DNA of 64,000 bases from Halobellus litoreus (GTDB taxonomy: Archaea; Halobacteriota; Halobacteria; Halobacteriales; Haloferacaceae), in contig NZ_JANHAW010000001.1 in the NCBI RefSeq assembly GCF_024464595.1, positions 1 through 64,000 on the forward strand, given 5' to 3'. Of the stretch, positions 51,717 through 61,101 are shown in pieces (within the stretch, counting starts at the first letter, position 1; each line of letters begins with the position of its first letter). The position numbers and the translations under genes are program-made. Under the pieces are notes generated by a model that was not told the DNA's origin, searched no databases, and worked only from the letters and a program-made list of their open reading frames with translations.

Positions 51717-53987
51717 CTACGACTCGCCGTCACCGTCACCGGATTCGTCGCCGACATCCGGAATCGAGACGTCGTTGCCGTCGATCGAGACGTCGCCGTC
51801 AACCGATTCGCCGATCGATTCCTCCCCGTCCCCGAACCACCCGAACGCCGCCGACAGCGAGTGGGTCGGCGGCGAACACGTGCGACCTTCGCAGACGTAG
51901 ATGGTCGGCTCGCCGTCGCGCATCTCTCTCCCCTTCCAGACCGCGGGAATCTCGCCGGTCCCCAAGCGGTCGATCCAGTCAGCCAGTTCGTCGTCGGTCG
52001 GCGGCCGCGGCGAGACGATCGAATCGGGCAGGTACGTCGTCGCCAGCGAGTCCCGGGAGCGTTCGGGGAGCGGAACCGACCCGTCGACCGACTCCGCGGC
52101 GATCACGACCTCGGTCCCGCCGCGAGCGCGTCTATCGGCCGCGAGCGCCAGCGAGACGTGTTCGAGGGGGCCGCCGCGGATCCGGTTCGCGTGGGTGTCG
52201 AGCACCGCGCCGGCGATCTCGCTGAATCCTTCCCCGGGGGCGAAGGCGTCGAGACTCAGGAGCAGCGAGGTCGCCACACCGGTGCTGGACGGCGTCGACT
52301 GATCCTGTAACTCCTGCGGTCGGGTGACGAGCGACTCGCCCTCCGCGGGCGTCATATACAGCGTGCCGGCGTCGGCGTCGTAGAACTCCTCGACGACGAC
52401 GCGGGCCAGATCCAGCGCGAACGCGAGGTGATCGACCGCTCCGGTGGTCTGATAGAGGTCGAACGCGCCGCGAGCGAGGAACGCGTAGTCGTCGAGGTAC
52501 CCTTCGCCCTTCACGTCGCCGTCCTTGTAGCGGCGGGCGAGACGCGCTTGCTCTCTATCCCACAGGTGTTCGCGGACGAACGAGAGAGCGTCTGTCGCCA
52601 GTTCGGTGTAGGCGTCGTCGCCGAGGATCAGTCCCCCGCGGGCGAGACTCGAAATCGCGAGGCCGTTCCACGACGCCAGGATCTTCTCGTCGCGGGCGGG
52701 GCGAACGCGCTCCTCGCGCGCCTCGAACATCGCGGCCCGGGCGTCGTCGAGGCGGTCGACGATCTCTGACTCCTCGCAGTCGTACGCGTCGGCGAGGTTC
52801 GGAATCGACGCGTTCACCGTGAGGACCGTCTCGCCCTCGAAATTGCCCGCTTCGGTCACGCCGAACCGCTCGATGGCGATTTCGGCCGTCCGTTCGTCGT
52901 CGATGGCGTCCTCGACCGCCGCGGGCGTCCAGACGTAGTACTTGCCCTCCTCGCCCTCGCTGCGGGCGTCGAGGGTGCTGTAGAAGCCGCCCTCGTCGTG
53001 TCTGAACTCCCGGTCGAGGAAGTCGAACGTCTCGCGGGCGATAGTGCCGTACGCCTCCCGGCCGGTGAGCTGGTACGCCGCGAGGTAGACCCGCGGGAGT
53101 TCGGCGTTGTCGTACAGCATCTTCTCGAAGTGCGGGACCGTCCACTCTCGGTCGGTGGCGTACCGGTGGAAGCCGCCGCCGACGTGGTCGTAGATGCCGC
53201 CGGCCGCCATCGCGTCGAGCGTCGTCGTCGCCGCCGAGAGCGCTTCCTCGGAGCCGGATCGAAGATGCGACCGGAGCAGCGCCTCGATCCGCCCCGGCTG
53301 GGGGAACTTCGGCCCGCCGGAGCCGAAGCCGCCGTACTCTCGGTCGGTCGCACGGAGGGCTGACTTCGCGACGTCTCCGAGTATGTCGTCGTCGACCCCT
53401 TCGCGGTCGTTGTCGACGTCGCCGGCGGGTTCCGACCCGCCCGCGGCGGTCGTCTCCAGGTTGTCCCGGAGCGCGTCGGTCCACTGCTCGGCGCGGTTCT
53501 CCATCTCCTCGCGGTTCGCTTCAGACTGCCAGGAGTCCGCGAAGGAGCGACAGACGTCCAGAAATCCGGGCACGTTCCCACGCCGGGGGTTCTCGGTCTT
53601 CGGGAAGTAGGTGCCGACGTAGAACGGCTTGCCCTCGGGGGTGAGCCAGACAGACAGCGGCCACCCGCCGCCGCCGGTGACGAGCTGGCAGATCGTCTGA
53701 TACACCCGGTCGAGGTCCGGGCGCTCCTCGCGGTCGACCTTGATCGGGACGAAGGAGTCGTTGAGGACCGACGCGACTTCCTCGTCCTCGAAGCTCTCCT
53801 CGGCCATCACGTGACACCAGTGGCACGCCGAGTAGCCGATCGAGAGGAAGATGGGTCGATCGGTCGCCCGCGCGGCGGTCAGCGCCGCGTCGTCCCACGG
53901 CTGCCAGTGGACCGGGTTGTCGGCGTGTTGCCGGAGGTACGGGCTCTCCTCCTCGTCGAGCCGGTTTCGCGAAAGCGGATCGTCCAT
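51717..53987 (-). CDS. YyaL/SSP411-type protein with thioredoxin-like domain
   Basis: A 756-residue protein of the DUF255 family (YyaL in bacteria, SSP411/spermatogenesis-associated protein 20 in animals). The N-terminal thioredoxin-like domain begins ESPYLRQHADNPVHWQPW and has CHWC in SIGYSACHWCHVMAEESF. The C-terminal 500 residues form an (alpha/alpha)6 barrel like N-acylglucosamine epimerases, with KYYVWTPAAVEDA and KILASWNGLAI. The enzymatic role is unknown. The last 35 residues are an acidic tail. The start is ATG 53987. Confidence 0.9.
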   Translation of the reverse strand: MDDPLSRNRLDEEESPYLRQHADNPVHWQPWDDAALTAARATDRPIFLSIGYSACHWCHVMAEESFEDEEVASVLNDSFVPIKVDREERPDLDRVYQTICQLVTGGGGWPLSVWLTPEGKPFYVGTYFPKTENPRRGNVPGFLDVCRSFADSWQSEANREEMENRAEQWTDALRDNLETTAAGGSEPAGDVDNDREGVDDDILGDVAKSALRATDREYGGFGSGGPKFPQPGRIEALLRSHLRSGSEEALSAATTTLDAMAAGGIYDHVGGGFHRYATDREWTVPHFEKMLYDNAELPRVYLAAYQLTGREAYGTIARETFDFLDREFRHDEGGFYSTLDARSEGEEGKYYVWTPAAVEDAIDDERTAEIAIERFGVTEAGNFEGETVLTVNASIPNLADAYDCEESEIVDRLDDARAAMFEAREERVRPARDEKILASWNGLAISSLARGGLILGDDAYTELATDALSFVREHLWDREQARLARRYKDGDVKGEGYLDDYAFLARGAFDLYQTTGAVDHLAFALDLARVVVEEFYDADAGTLYMTPAEGESLVTRPQELQDQSTPSSTGVATSLLLSLDAFAPGEGFSEIAGAVLDTHANRIRGGPLEHVSLALAADRRARGGTEVVIAAESVDGSVPLPERSRDSLATTYLPDSIVSPRPPTDDELADWIDRLGTGEIPAVWKGREMRDGEPTIYVCEGRTCSPPTHSLSAAFGWFGDGEESIGESVDGDVSIDGNDVSIPDVGDESGDGDGES

Positions 53988-54145
53988 ACGCCCCGTTGGG
54001 CCGTAGGCGGGAAAAGCCGTGTGACCCGGCGCGCGGTCAATGGCTTACCCGTCGGTCGACCGTGCCGGCGGAACGAGCACGTACGTGCATATCGAAGGAC
54101 CAAAAAAGAGCAACCTTTACACTCTCCTGTGTATGTGCTCCGGGT

Positions 54146-55444
54146 ATGCCCAACTCGGAGACAGTGCTTCTCGTCGGCGGCGGCGGCCGCGAGCACGCGA
54201 TCGCCCGTGCGCTGGCCGCAGATCCGGCGTGCGACCTCTACGCGTGTGCGAGCAACCGAAACCCCGGAATCACGGCGCTCGCGTCGGGGTTCGAGACGAT
54301 CGAAGAGACCGCCGTCGAGGCGGTCGTCGCGTACGCGACCGAGGTCGACGCCGACCTCGCCGTGATCGGCCCCGAGTCCGCCCTGGAAGCCGGCGTCGCC
54401 GACGCGCTCGACGAGGCCGGCGTCTACGCCTTCGGGCCCGACGCCGAGGCCGCCCGCATCGAGACGGACAAGGCCTTCCAGCGGGAGTTTATGGAATCGG
54501 AGTCGATTCCGGGCTGTCCCGACTACGCCGTCTTCGAGGATATGGAAGCCGCCTGCGAGTACATCGACGAGTACGACGGTGACCTCGCGGTCAAGCCCGC
54601 CGGCCTCACCGGCGGCAAGGGCGTGAAGGTCATCGGCGATCAGGTGGACCGGGAGGGCGCAAAGGAGTACCTCCGCGAGAACGACTACGACGAGGTCGTC
54701 CTCGAAGAGCGCCTCGTCGGCGAGGAGTTCACCGTCCAGGCGTTTGTCGCGAACGGCGACGTGCGGCCGACGCCGGCCGTCCAGGACCACAAGCGCGCCT
54801 ACGAGGGCGACGAGGGGCCGAACACCGGCGGGATGGGAAGCTACAGCGACGCCGGGCCGGAACTGCCGTTTATGACGAGCGAGGAGTACGCCGCGGCCGT
54901 CGATATCCTCGAAGCGACCGTCGACGCGCTCCCCGAGTACAAGGGCGTCCTCTACGGCCAGTTTATGCTGACCGTCGACGGGCCGAAGGTCGTCGAGTTC
55001 AACGCCCGTTTCGGCGACCCCGAGGCGACGAACACGCTTCCCGTCCTCCGCACGTCGTTCCTCGACGTCCTCACGGCCGCCCGCGACGGCGAGTCGCTGC
55101 CGCGACTCGAATTCGACGGCGAGGCCACCGTCTGCAAGTACGCCGTCCCCGACGGCTATCCCACGAACCCCAAGAGCGGGGCGAAGATCACCGTCGACGA
55201 GGACAGCGTCGGCGACGCGCTCCTGTTCTACGCCAGCGTCGACGAGCGCCCCGACGGCCTCTACACGACGACCTCCCGATCGTTCGCGGTCGTCGGCGTT
55301 GACGATTCCATCGAGGCGGCCGAACGGCAGGCCGAGGACGCCCTCGCCGCCGCGGGCGACGGCCTCCGCGTCCGCCACGACGTCGGGAAGGCGGACCTCG
55401 TCCAGCGTCGGATCGACCATATGAACGAACTCCGCGGGAACTGA
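54146..55444 (+). CDS. purD: Phosphoribosylamine-glycine ligase (GAR synthetase)
   Basis: Catalyses the ATP-dependent joining of phosphoribosylamine and glycine, the second step of purine synthesis. The 432-residue ATP-grasp enzyme starts LLVGGGGREHAIARAL. It has VIGPESALEAGVAD, the grasp loop VKPAGLTGGKGVKV (about 150-163), DHKRAYEGDEGPNTGGMG (about 220-237) and the metal-binding VVEFNARFGDPEA. The start is ATG 54146; other codons upstream run through a TATA-like CCTTTACAC (about 54111-54119), which fits a leaderless or short-leader message. No other pur genes are adjacent. Confidence 0.96.
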   Translation: MPNSETVLLVGGGGREHAIARALAADPACDLYACASNRNPGITALASGFETIEETAVEAVVAYATEVDADLAVIGPESALEAGVADALDEAGVYAFGPDAEAARIETDKAFQREFMESESIPGCPDYAVFEDMEAACEYIDEYDGDLAVKPAGLTGGKGVKVIGDQVDREGAKEYLRENDYDEVVLEERLVGEEFTVQAFVANGDVRPTPAVQDHKRAYEGDEGPNTGGMGSYSDAGPELPFMTSEEYAAAVDILEATVDALPEYKGVLYGQFMLTVDGPKVVEFNARFGDPEATNTLPVLRTSFLDVLTAARDGESLPRLEFDGEATVCKYAVPDGYPTNPKSGAKITVDEDSVGDALLFYASVDERPDGLYTTTSRSFAVVGVDDSIEAAERQAEDALAAAGDGLRVRHDVGKADLVQRRIDHMNELRGN

Positions 55445-55535
55445 GCGGGCGCCGCTCTGCTGTCGTCACCGACGGGGCGACCGCCGCGGCGCGAAACGAG
55501 CGAACCTTTTGATACTTCGCGCCTAACGGGCAGTC

Positions 55536-56153
55536 GTGAGCGAGGACGACGCCCGAGACGCCGAAGAGGGCGACGATCGAGAGACGAACGCACCTGACGG
55601 CCGAGACGCCGACGGATCGGGCCGCGGAGCAGACGCAGAGAGCAGACACGGCCGCGTCGAACGTCACCCGACGCCGGGGCCGATGAACTCCCTGCGGCGC
55701 TGGACCGACGTGAAGCCGGTCTGGCGGGTCGCGCTCAACTACCTCCTCGTGTGGGTCGCGCGCGTCGCCCCCTCGCTGCGGGTCCGGAACTGGGCCCTGC
55801 GCCGACTGGGCGTGACCGTCGGCGAGGGCGTCTCCTGGGGGCTGGAGGCCACGCCGGACGTGTTCTGGCCGGAACTGATCACGCTCGGCGACCACGCCGT
55901 CGTCGGCTACGACGCCGTCATCCTCTGTCACGAGTTCTTACAGGACGAGTACCGCACGGGCGAGGTCGTCGTCGGCGAGCGCGCGATGATCGGCGCGAAG
56001 GCGGTGATCCTCCCCGGCGTGCACATCGGCGCGGGCGCGCAGGTGGCGGCGAACTCGCTCGTCACGCGCGACGTACCTCCGAACGCGACCGTCGCCGGCG
56101 TGCCAGCGCGCCCGATGGGAGACGACGACGCTGCGGGCGACGCCGATGAGTGA
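55536..56153 (+). CDS. Left-handed beta-helix acyltransferase
   Basis: A 205-residue hexapeptide-repeat transferase, predicted trimeric, acetylating a sugar or small molecule. The beta-helix part (about 98-190) has hexapeptide turns such as LITLGDHAVVGYDAVILCHEF, VVVGERAMIGAKAVILPGVHIGAGAQVAANSLVTRDVPPNATVAGVPARPM. A catalytic His is likely in LCHEFL. Residues 50-95 hold a segment with hydrophobic character (VALNYLLVWVARVAPSLRV) that may contact the membrane. The GTG start at 55536 gives a long acidic N-terminus; ATG 55683 is an alternative. Acceptor unknown. Confidence 0.82.
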   Translation: MSEDDARDAEEGDDRETNAPDGRDADGSGRGADAESRHGRVERHPTPGPMNSLRRWTDVKPVWRVALNYLLVWVARVAPSLRVRNWALRRLGVTVGEGVSWGLEATPDVFWPELITLGDHAVVGYDAVILCHEFLQDEYRTGEVVVGERAMIGAKAVILPGVHIGAGAQVAANSLVTRDVPPNATVAGVPARPMGDDDAAGDADE

Positions 56154-56180
56154 GCCGCCCTTCTCACTCGATCACGCGGC

Positions 56181-56555
56181 TCAGGAGAGACGCTCTCTGA
56201 GGCGCTCGACCCCTTCGCGGTAGACGAACGCGTACGCCAACGGGTAGGCGACGACGAGTCCGCCGGCGAGATAGCGGAGTTGCGTCAGCGGGTCCGGCGG
56301 TCCGAACACCGCCCCCGCGGCCGCCAGGGCGTGTGCCGCGGCGACCGCACGAAACGCCCGCTCGCGCTTGCTCTGCGCCGTCTCTTCGTCGCCCCGGCGG
56401 CGGAGGGCCGACCGAATCAGTGCCAGCGACACGACGAGGCTCGTGACGAGGAAGCCGACGCCGAACAGGACGTAGAGCGGGAACTGCGAGACGGGTGTCC
56501 CCTGCAGCGGAAGGGAAAACGGGAGCAGCGAGACGGGCGACATCACCCGGTTCAC
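56181..56555 (-). CDS. Small membrane protein beside mscS
   Basis: A 124-residue membrane protein with about three helices: LPLYVLFGVGFLVTSLVVSLALI (about 26-48), AVAAAHALAAAGAVFG and LAGGLVVAYPLAYAFVYR. The middle loop is basic (SALRRRGDEETAQSKRERAFR). No family recognised. The GTG start at 56555 overlaps the mscS stop (GTGA), giving a coupled third gene in the dacZ-mscS operon. ATG 56543 is an alternative start. Context suggests a role in osmotic or membrane-tension response, not shown by the sequence. Confidence 0.72.
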   Translation of the reverse strand: MNRVMSPVSLLPFSLPLQGTPVSQFPLYVLFGVGFLVTSLVVSLALIRSALRRRGDEETAQSKRERAFRAVAAAHALAAAGAVFGPPDPLTQLRYLAGGLVVAYPLAYAFVYREGVERLRERLS

Positions 56556-57427
56556 TCCCGGATGCGGACGATGCCTTCCTCGAAGACGGTGCTGTTCGGG
56601 ACGATGAACTCCTCGCCGTCGTTCTCGACGTGCGTCACGAAGAGGTTCACCTCCTGGACGATGCCGCGCTTCTCGCCGATCTCGATCTCGTCGCCGATCG
56701 CGTAGGGCTGATTCAACAGGAGATACGACCCCGCGGCCCCGGATTTCAGCAGGTCCGAGAGCGCGATTGCCGCGAGGAGCACGAGCGCGAAGAGGTACAC
56801 GGCGAGCAGCACGACGAGCGCCAGCGTGGCGACCCCCAGTTGCGACAGCGCGATCAGGACGGCCACGTAGAAGACGGTGAACTTCGCGAGTCGGGGGAAC
56901 ACCCCGATCTGCGGGAGCTTGATTCCGGTGAGTCGCTCACTGACGACGATATGGACCTTGTCGCCGACGACGACGCCGACGATGAGGATGACGACCGCGA
57001 AGAACAGTTGCGGGAGGAACCCGACCGTCCCGGCCCAGAAACTCGCTGCGACCGTGACGTGGGCGACCGACAGCACGGCGAGGAAGGTGACTCCGAGCAC
57101 GAAAAACCGCACTAGCGTGCCGAGCACCTCGACCGTCGAGGTTTCGAACTCCCGTGCGGTCCGCTCGAAGGCCGTTCCCTCGATCGCGCCCGGGACCCCG
57201 ACCCGGACCAGGAGGCGCTTCGTCAGCGTTCCGAGGACCATCGCGGCGACGACGCCCACGACGACGACGATCAGGGCGGCCCAGACCCACTGCGGCACCG
57301 CGGCGAAGAGTTCGGCGAAGCGGTCCAGGTCGATCTGCAACGCCGCCGCGCTCTCCGCTCCGAGACCGACGCTCGCCGGTCCGTGCGCTCGGCTCGTCAC
57401 CGCCGTTCCCGTCAGCGATCCCGGCAT
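56552..57427 (-). CDS. MscS-type mechanosensitive channel
   Basis: A 291-residue small-conductance mechanosensitive channel homolog that would release solutes during sudden dilution. About four or five helices cover residues 30-215. The beta domain follows: LLNQPYAIGDEIEIGEKRGIVQEVNLFVTHVENDGEEFIVPNSTVFEEGI, the strongest MscS signature. The ATG overlaps the dacZ stop (ATGA, 57425-57428), and the 3' end overlaps the next small membrane gene, so three genes are coupled. c-di-AMP controls osmolyte handling in many microbes, which makes regulatory linkage plausible. Confidence 0.92.
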   Translation of the reverse strand: MPGSLTGTAVTSRAHGPASVGLGAESAAALQIDLDRFAELFAAVPQWVWAALIVVVVGVVAAMVLGTLTKRLLVRVGVPGAIEGTAFERTAREFETSTVEVLGTLVRFFVLGVTFLAVLSVAHVTVAASFWAGTVGFLPQLFFAVVILIVGVVVGDKVHIVVSERLTGIKLPQIGVFPRLAKFTVFYVAVLIALSQLGVATLALVVLLAVYLFALVLLAAIALSDLLKSGAAGSYLLLNQPYAIGDEIEIGEKRGIVQEVNLFVTHVENDGEEFIVPNSTVFEEGIVRIRE

Positions 57428-58242
57428 CAGTACTCCTCCGGATCGATCTCCAGAATGATCTGTCCGCCCTTGAAGGCTCTGACGAGGCCGTCAGACTCCG
57501 AGAGGACGATGGCCGTCGCGTTCGTATCACGGGTGATCGCCGCGCCCGCCATGTGGCGCGCGCCGAGCCCTTTCGGGATGTCGACGCCCTCGGCGGCGGG
57601 TTCGAGGTAGCGGTAGGCGCTGACGATCTTCCCCGAGTCGCTGATGACGAACGCGCCGTCCAGCCGGGAGAACTCCTTGAGCATCACGTTCACGATGGGG
57701 TCGCCGACGTGGACGTGGGACTTCTCGAAGGGGTTGTACGACAGCGGTCGAGACTTGTTCATCACCTTTCCGGCGTCGCCGACGACGAACAGCGCGCCGA
57801 CGGGCTTGCCCTTCTGGCCCTTCTTTCCCAGTTCGATCGCCACCTCGAAGACGTCCCGAATGACGCTCGGATCCGCCCGGGAGTTCGCGAACAGGTCGTA
57901 GATGCCGGATCGCATCGCCTCTTCGACCCGCACGCGGACCACGCCGTCGGGGTCGCCGTCGAAGATCCGCACGCTGCAGGCGACCACGTCGCCCTCCTCG
58001 ACGAGGTCCTGTTCGAGCGCCCCTTCGACCCCGAATCTGATCCGGTCGCGGACGTTGTCGAACTCCAGCGGCAGTTCCACGTACGTCTCGGCGTCGACGG
58101 CGTTCGCGGGCGCGACGACGACCAACTGCTCGTCGATATCGGCGTCGGCGAACCGCTCGTAGTGGGAACTGCTCGGCGAGAAGAGAAACACGCTCTCGAT
58201 GTCCGACACGACATCTCCCAGCAGGTCCGATAGCGCCGACAT
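57427..58242 (-). CDS. dacZ: Diadenylate cyclase DacZ (c-di-AMP synthase)
   Basis: Makes cyclic di-AMP from two ATP. The 271-residue protein has the DisA/DAC catalytic domain in its C-terminal half. The two hallmark motifs are RLDGAFVISDSG (DGA near 195) and GLGARHMAGAAIT, in which RHM stands where bacterial enzymes have RHR. The N-terminal 110 residues form the archaeal accessory domain (HYERFADADIDEQLVVVAPANA). It heads a three-gene operon with mscS and a small membrane protein. In Haloferax volcanii c-di-AMP levels are known to affect osmotic balance. Confidence 0.93.
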   Translation of the reverse strand: MSALSDLLGDVVSDIESVFLFSPSSSHYERFADADIDEQLVVVAPANAVDAETYVELPLEFDNVRDRIRFGVEGALEQDLVEEGDVVACSVRIFDGDPDGVVRVRVEEAMRSGIYDLFANSRADPSVIRDVFEVAIELGKKGQKGKPVGALFVVGDAGKVMNKSRPLSYNPFEKSHVHVGDPIVNVMLKEFSRLDGAFVISDSGKIVSAYRYLEPAAEGVDIPKGLGARHMAGAAITRDTNATAIVLSESDGLVRAFKGGQIILEIDPEEY

Positions 58243-58400
58243 TAGCGTGTCTACACTTCCAGCGCTGTAAAGCGTTGTGGGACGTTCTCGCCAGCGATAT
58301 CAGTCTTGCACTCGGCTGACAACCGTCTGACGCTGCGGTCCGACGTGATCGCGGCGGATCCTGCACCCCCGCGACGGCGGCCGTCCGGCGTTTCGGCCGC

Positions 58401-59867
58401 TCAGTACGACTTCGCGAAGTACGCGGTCTCGACCGCGTCGCCGTCGCAGATCGCACAGTCGGCGTCGTGGTGGATCTCCGCCTCCTCGTCGTCGAGCGGG
58501 ACCATCACGATCTCGGCGGCGATCTGGTCTTTGATCTCGGTCTCGCAGTCCTCGTCGCCGCACCACGGCGCTTTCACGTAGCCACCGTGCTGACCGATCG
58601 TTCCCAGGATGTCGGCGCGAGAGTCGGCCTCGCGGACGTTCGATTCGAGGTTTTCCTCGGCGGCGGCGTACAGTTTCGCGTAGACCTCGTCGAAGTGCGA
58701 CTCGACGGTCTCGGCGATGTCCTCGCGGTCGACCTCCGTCGACTCGCCGTCGGGGCGGTGCACGAGCGTGACGGTCCCGTCGTCGGCCTCGTTGGGGCCG
58801 ATCTCCATCCGAACGGGGACGCCCTTCAGCTCCCACTCGTTGAACTTGAAGCCGGGGTTGCGCTCGTCGCGGTCGTCGAGTTCGACGCGGATCCCCGCCT
58901 CTTCGAGGTCCTCGGTGATTCCCTCGGCGTACTCCAGGACGTCTTCTTTCGTGTCGGCCTGCCAGATCGGGACGACGACGATCTGCTCGGGGGCGATCGC
59001 CGGCGGCAACACGAGGCCCTGATCGTCCGAGTGCGTCATAATGAGCGCGCCGATGGCCCGCCAAGAGAGGCCCCAGGAGGTGGTGTGAGCGATCTGTTCG
59101 TCCTCGTCCTCGTCGGTATAAGTGATGTCGAACGCCTCCGCGAAGGAGGTCCCGAGGTAGTGTGAGGTCGCCCCCTGAACGGACTTGCCGTCGGGCATCA
59201 GCGCCTCGACGGTCGTCGTCGTGTCCGCGCCGGGGAACTTGTCGTGTTCGGGCTTCGCGCCGCGCAGGACGGGCATCGCGAGCAGGTCCTCGTAGGTGTC
59301 CTCGTACTGGTCGAGACGGCGCATCGTCTCCGCCCACGCGTCGTCACGCGTCGCGTGCGCGGTGTGGCCCTCCTGCCAGAGGAACTCCTTCGTCCGGAAG
59401 AACGGCTTCGTCTCCGTCGCCTCCCAGCGGACGACCGAGACCCACTGATTCACTCGCAGGGGGAGGTCCCGGTGGCTTCGCACCCACCGGGAGATGTAGG
59501 GCGTGATGATCGACTCCGAGGTCGGTCGGACCGCCAACGGCTCTTCTAACTCCTCTTGGCCGGCGCGGTCGACCCACGCGACCTCGGGGTCGAATCCCTC
59601 GACGATGTCCTTCTCCTGTTCGAGGTAACTCTCGGGGATGAACATCGGGAAGTAGGCGTTCTGGACGCCCGTGTCCTTGAACAGGCCGTCGAGATGGCCC
59701 TGGATTCGCTCCCAGAGCTCGTACGCCCGGGGTCGGGTGACGATGAAGCCGCTCATCCCCTCGGGCGCGTAGTTCGCGAGGTCGGCTTTCTGGACCACTT
59801 CGGCGTACCACTCGCCGGTGTTGTACTCTTTCGACTCGGTGATGCCGAGTTCCTGCTCGTCGCTCAT
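58401..59867 (-). CDS. proS: Prolyl-tRNA synthetase, archaeal type
   Basis: Charges tRNA-Pro with proline. The 488-residue class II synthetase begins with LGITESKEYNTGEWYAEVVQKADLANYAP. Motif 2 is found near QWVSVVRWEATETKPFFRTKEFLWQEGHTAH, and motif 3 near SWGLSWRAIGALIMTHSDDQGLVLPP. An anticodon-binding domain follows (QIVVVPIWQADTKED). The end holds a zinc-type cysteine group (CGDEDC, CAICDGD) and terminates in the Tyr typical of the archaeal/eukaryal form. The start is ATG 59867, supported by a TATA box GATTTAAGAC on the minus strand about 28 bp upstream. A huge upstream in-frame extension is a compositional artefact. Confidence 0.97.
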   Translation of the reverse strand: MSDEQELGITESKEYNTGEWYAEVVQKADLANYAPEGMSGFIVTRPRAYELWERIQGHLDGLFKDTGVQNAYFPMFIPESYLEQEKDIVEGFDPEVAWVDRAGQEELEEPLAVRPTSESIITPYISRWVRSHRDLPLRVNQWVSVVRWEATETKPFFRTKEFLWQEGHTAHATRDDAWAETMRRLDQYEDTYEDLLAMPVLRGAKPEHDKFPGADTTTTVEALMPDGKSVQGATSHYLGTSFAEAFDITYTDEDEDEQIAHTTSWGLSWRAIGALIMTHSDDQGLVLPPAIAPEQIVVVPIWQADTKEDVLEYAEGITEDLEEAGIRVELDDRDERNPGFKFNEWELKGVPVRMEIGPNEADDGTVTLVHRPDGESTEVDREDIAETVESHFDEVYAKLYAAAEENLESNVREADSRADILGTIGQHGGYVKAPWCGDEDCETEIKDQIAAEIVMVPLDDEEAEIHHDADCAICDGDAVETAYFAKSY

Positions 59868-59890
59868 TACGTATTTCGAGCCCCAGGGCG

Positions 59891-59900
59891 GTCTTAAATC
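59891..59900 (-). promoter_or_regulatory. TATA box of proS
   Basis: GATTTAAGAC on the minus strand, centred about 28 bp before the proS ATG, indicating a leaderless message and fixing the start codon choice. Confidence 0.6.
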
Positions 59901-60012
59901 TCCCTGAACTGGTGACGGTTCTGTCCCGTAACGAGAGTAATCGGTGTCAGCCGACCAGTTAGCGCAAGCTAGTTGACAGTAGGCGACGTAGATAGCGTTG
60001 GGTGAGAGTACT

Positions 60013-60570
60013 ATGTTAACACGCCGCACAAACGTCCGAGCCGAACTGGAGCGGGCCGACGGCGGTGGCGGCACAACGGCGGGTGCGCGCGACAGTGGAG
60101 ACGACGCGCCGTCCGAAACCCGGATCGAACTGTGGCGCAAGCCCGTTAAAACCGGTGGACTGAACGAGTTCGCACGAGTCGAAGAACGCCTTCGCACGCT
60201 GGCCGAGTGTGAGCATATCGACGCCGTCGCCGTGAAAACTTGGGATCGATACGTCGACACCGCCGAGGGAAGCCGCGACGACGAGGGACCGCGAGCGACC
60301 CTCGAACGGCTCCGTCGATACACGGGTCGGGATGCGAAACTGGAATCGGAGGGATCGCCCGCGTACCACCCGCGCATCGCGGGACGAGGCCGACTCGGTC
60401 CTCGAACCGATGCAGCGCGGATTCCGCGGGCCGCGCTCGTGGAGTTCGAAGACGGGAGCATAACCAACGTCACGCTCGCGGACGAGCGAACGGGCTGTCT
60501 CACCGAGCGCCTGAAGCAGATCGCCGAGCGGGGAGGGTCCCAAGCGGACTCGGACCTCACTCCGGAGTGA
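60013..60570 (+). CDS. Conserved-looking haloarchaeal hypothetical protein
   Basis: A 185-residue soluble protein with no recognised domain. The central part RIELWRKPVKTGGLNEFARVEERLRTLAECEHIDAVAVKTWDRYVD has an ordered pattern of helices and strands, and ALVEFEDGSITNVTLADERTGCLTERLKQIAE near the end looks like a small alpha-beta unit. A low-complexity loop (DGGGGTTAGARDSG) lies near residues 20-35. I choose ATG 60013 (MLTRRTNV). The last 14 bases overlap the opposite gene ending at 60557, so the two are convergent. Confidence 0.62.
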   Translation: MLTRRTNVRAELERADGGGGTTAGARDSGDDAPSETRIELWRKPVKTGGLNEFARVEERLRTLAECEHIDAVAVKTWDRYVDTAEGSRDDEGPRATLERLRRYTGRDAKLESEGSPAYHPRIAGRGRLGPRTDAARIPRAALVEFEDGSITNVTLADERTGCLTERLKQIAERGGSQADSDLTPE

Positions 60571-61060
60571 CCGCGAACGGGCTCTCCGTCTCGCGCCACT
60601 CCCACCCGGGGAGCCGGGTCTGAAACCCCGCCGCCAACGCCGCGTCGAGGTCGTCGATTCCGGCACCGCCCTCGCTGTGCGTCGCCACGTCTGCGACGTG
60701 AAACGTCGCCTGCGCGAGCAGTGACAGCGGCGTCCCGCCCGCGACGGTCGCGGCGAGCTCCCGGCCCAGCACCTCGTCGACGACGAAGCCCGGGTAGTCG
60801 CCTTCGACGTCGAGACTCCGGAGCAGCGCGACGTACGCGGCGGCGTTGACGGCGACGTCGCCGTCGGCGAAGACCGTCGCGACCTCCTCGCGGTACGCCG
60901 CGGCCGACACGCGGGCGACGTCGGTCTCGAACAACTCGCCCAGGCGCGCTCGCGTCTCGTTGATGACCGGAACGATCTCCTCGGCCCGGTCTGCCACCCA
61001 CTCGGCCTCGCTCGCGACGCGGTTCGGCGTGATCTCGATACCGTCGCTCGTGATACCCAT
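60557..61060 (-). CDS. Hypothetical alpha-helical protein
   Basis: A 167-residue protein not assigned to a family. The start is IEITPNRVASEAEWVADRAEEIVPVINETRARLGELF, then VAVNAAAYVALLRSLDVEGDYPGFVVDEVLGRELAATVAGG and SLLAQATFHVADVATHSEGGAGIDDLDAALAAGFQTRLPGWEW. It is mostly helical and acidic. It lies between a TATA-rich spacer upstream of fttA and the convergent gene ending at 60570. Codon bias fits real coding DNA. Confidence 0.65.
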   Translation of the reverse strand: MGITSDGIEITPNRVASEAEWVADRAEEIVPVINETRARLGELFETDVARVSAAAYREEVATVFADGDVAVNAAAYVALLRSLDVEGDYPGFVVDEVLGRELAATVAGGTPLSLLAQATFHVADVATHSEGGAGIDDLDAALAAGFQTRLPGWEWRETESPFAVTPE

Positions 61061-61101
61061 ATCGCAACGCAGGTCGCGCCGGGGTTTCGGTTTTGCGAAG
61101 G

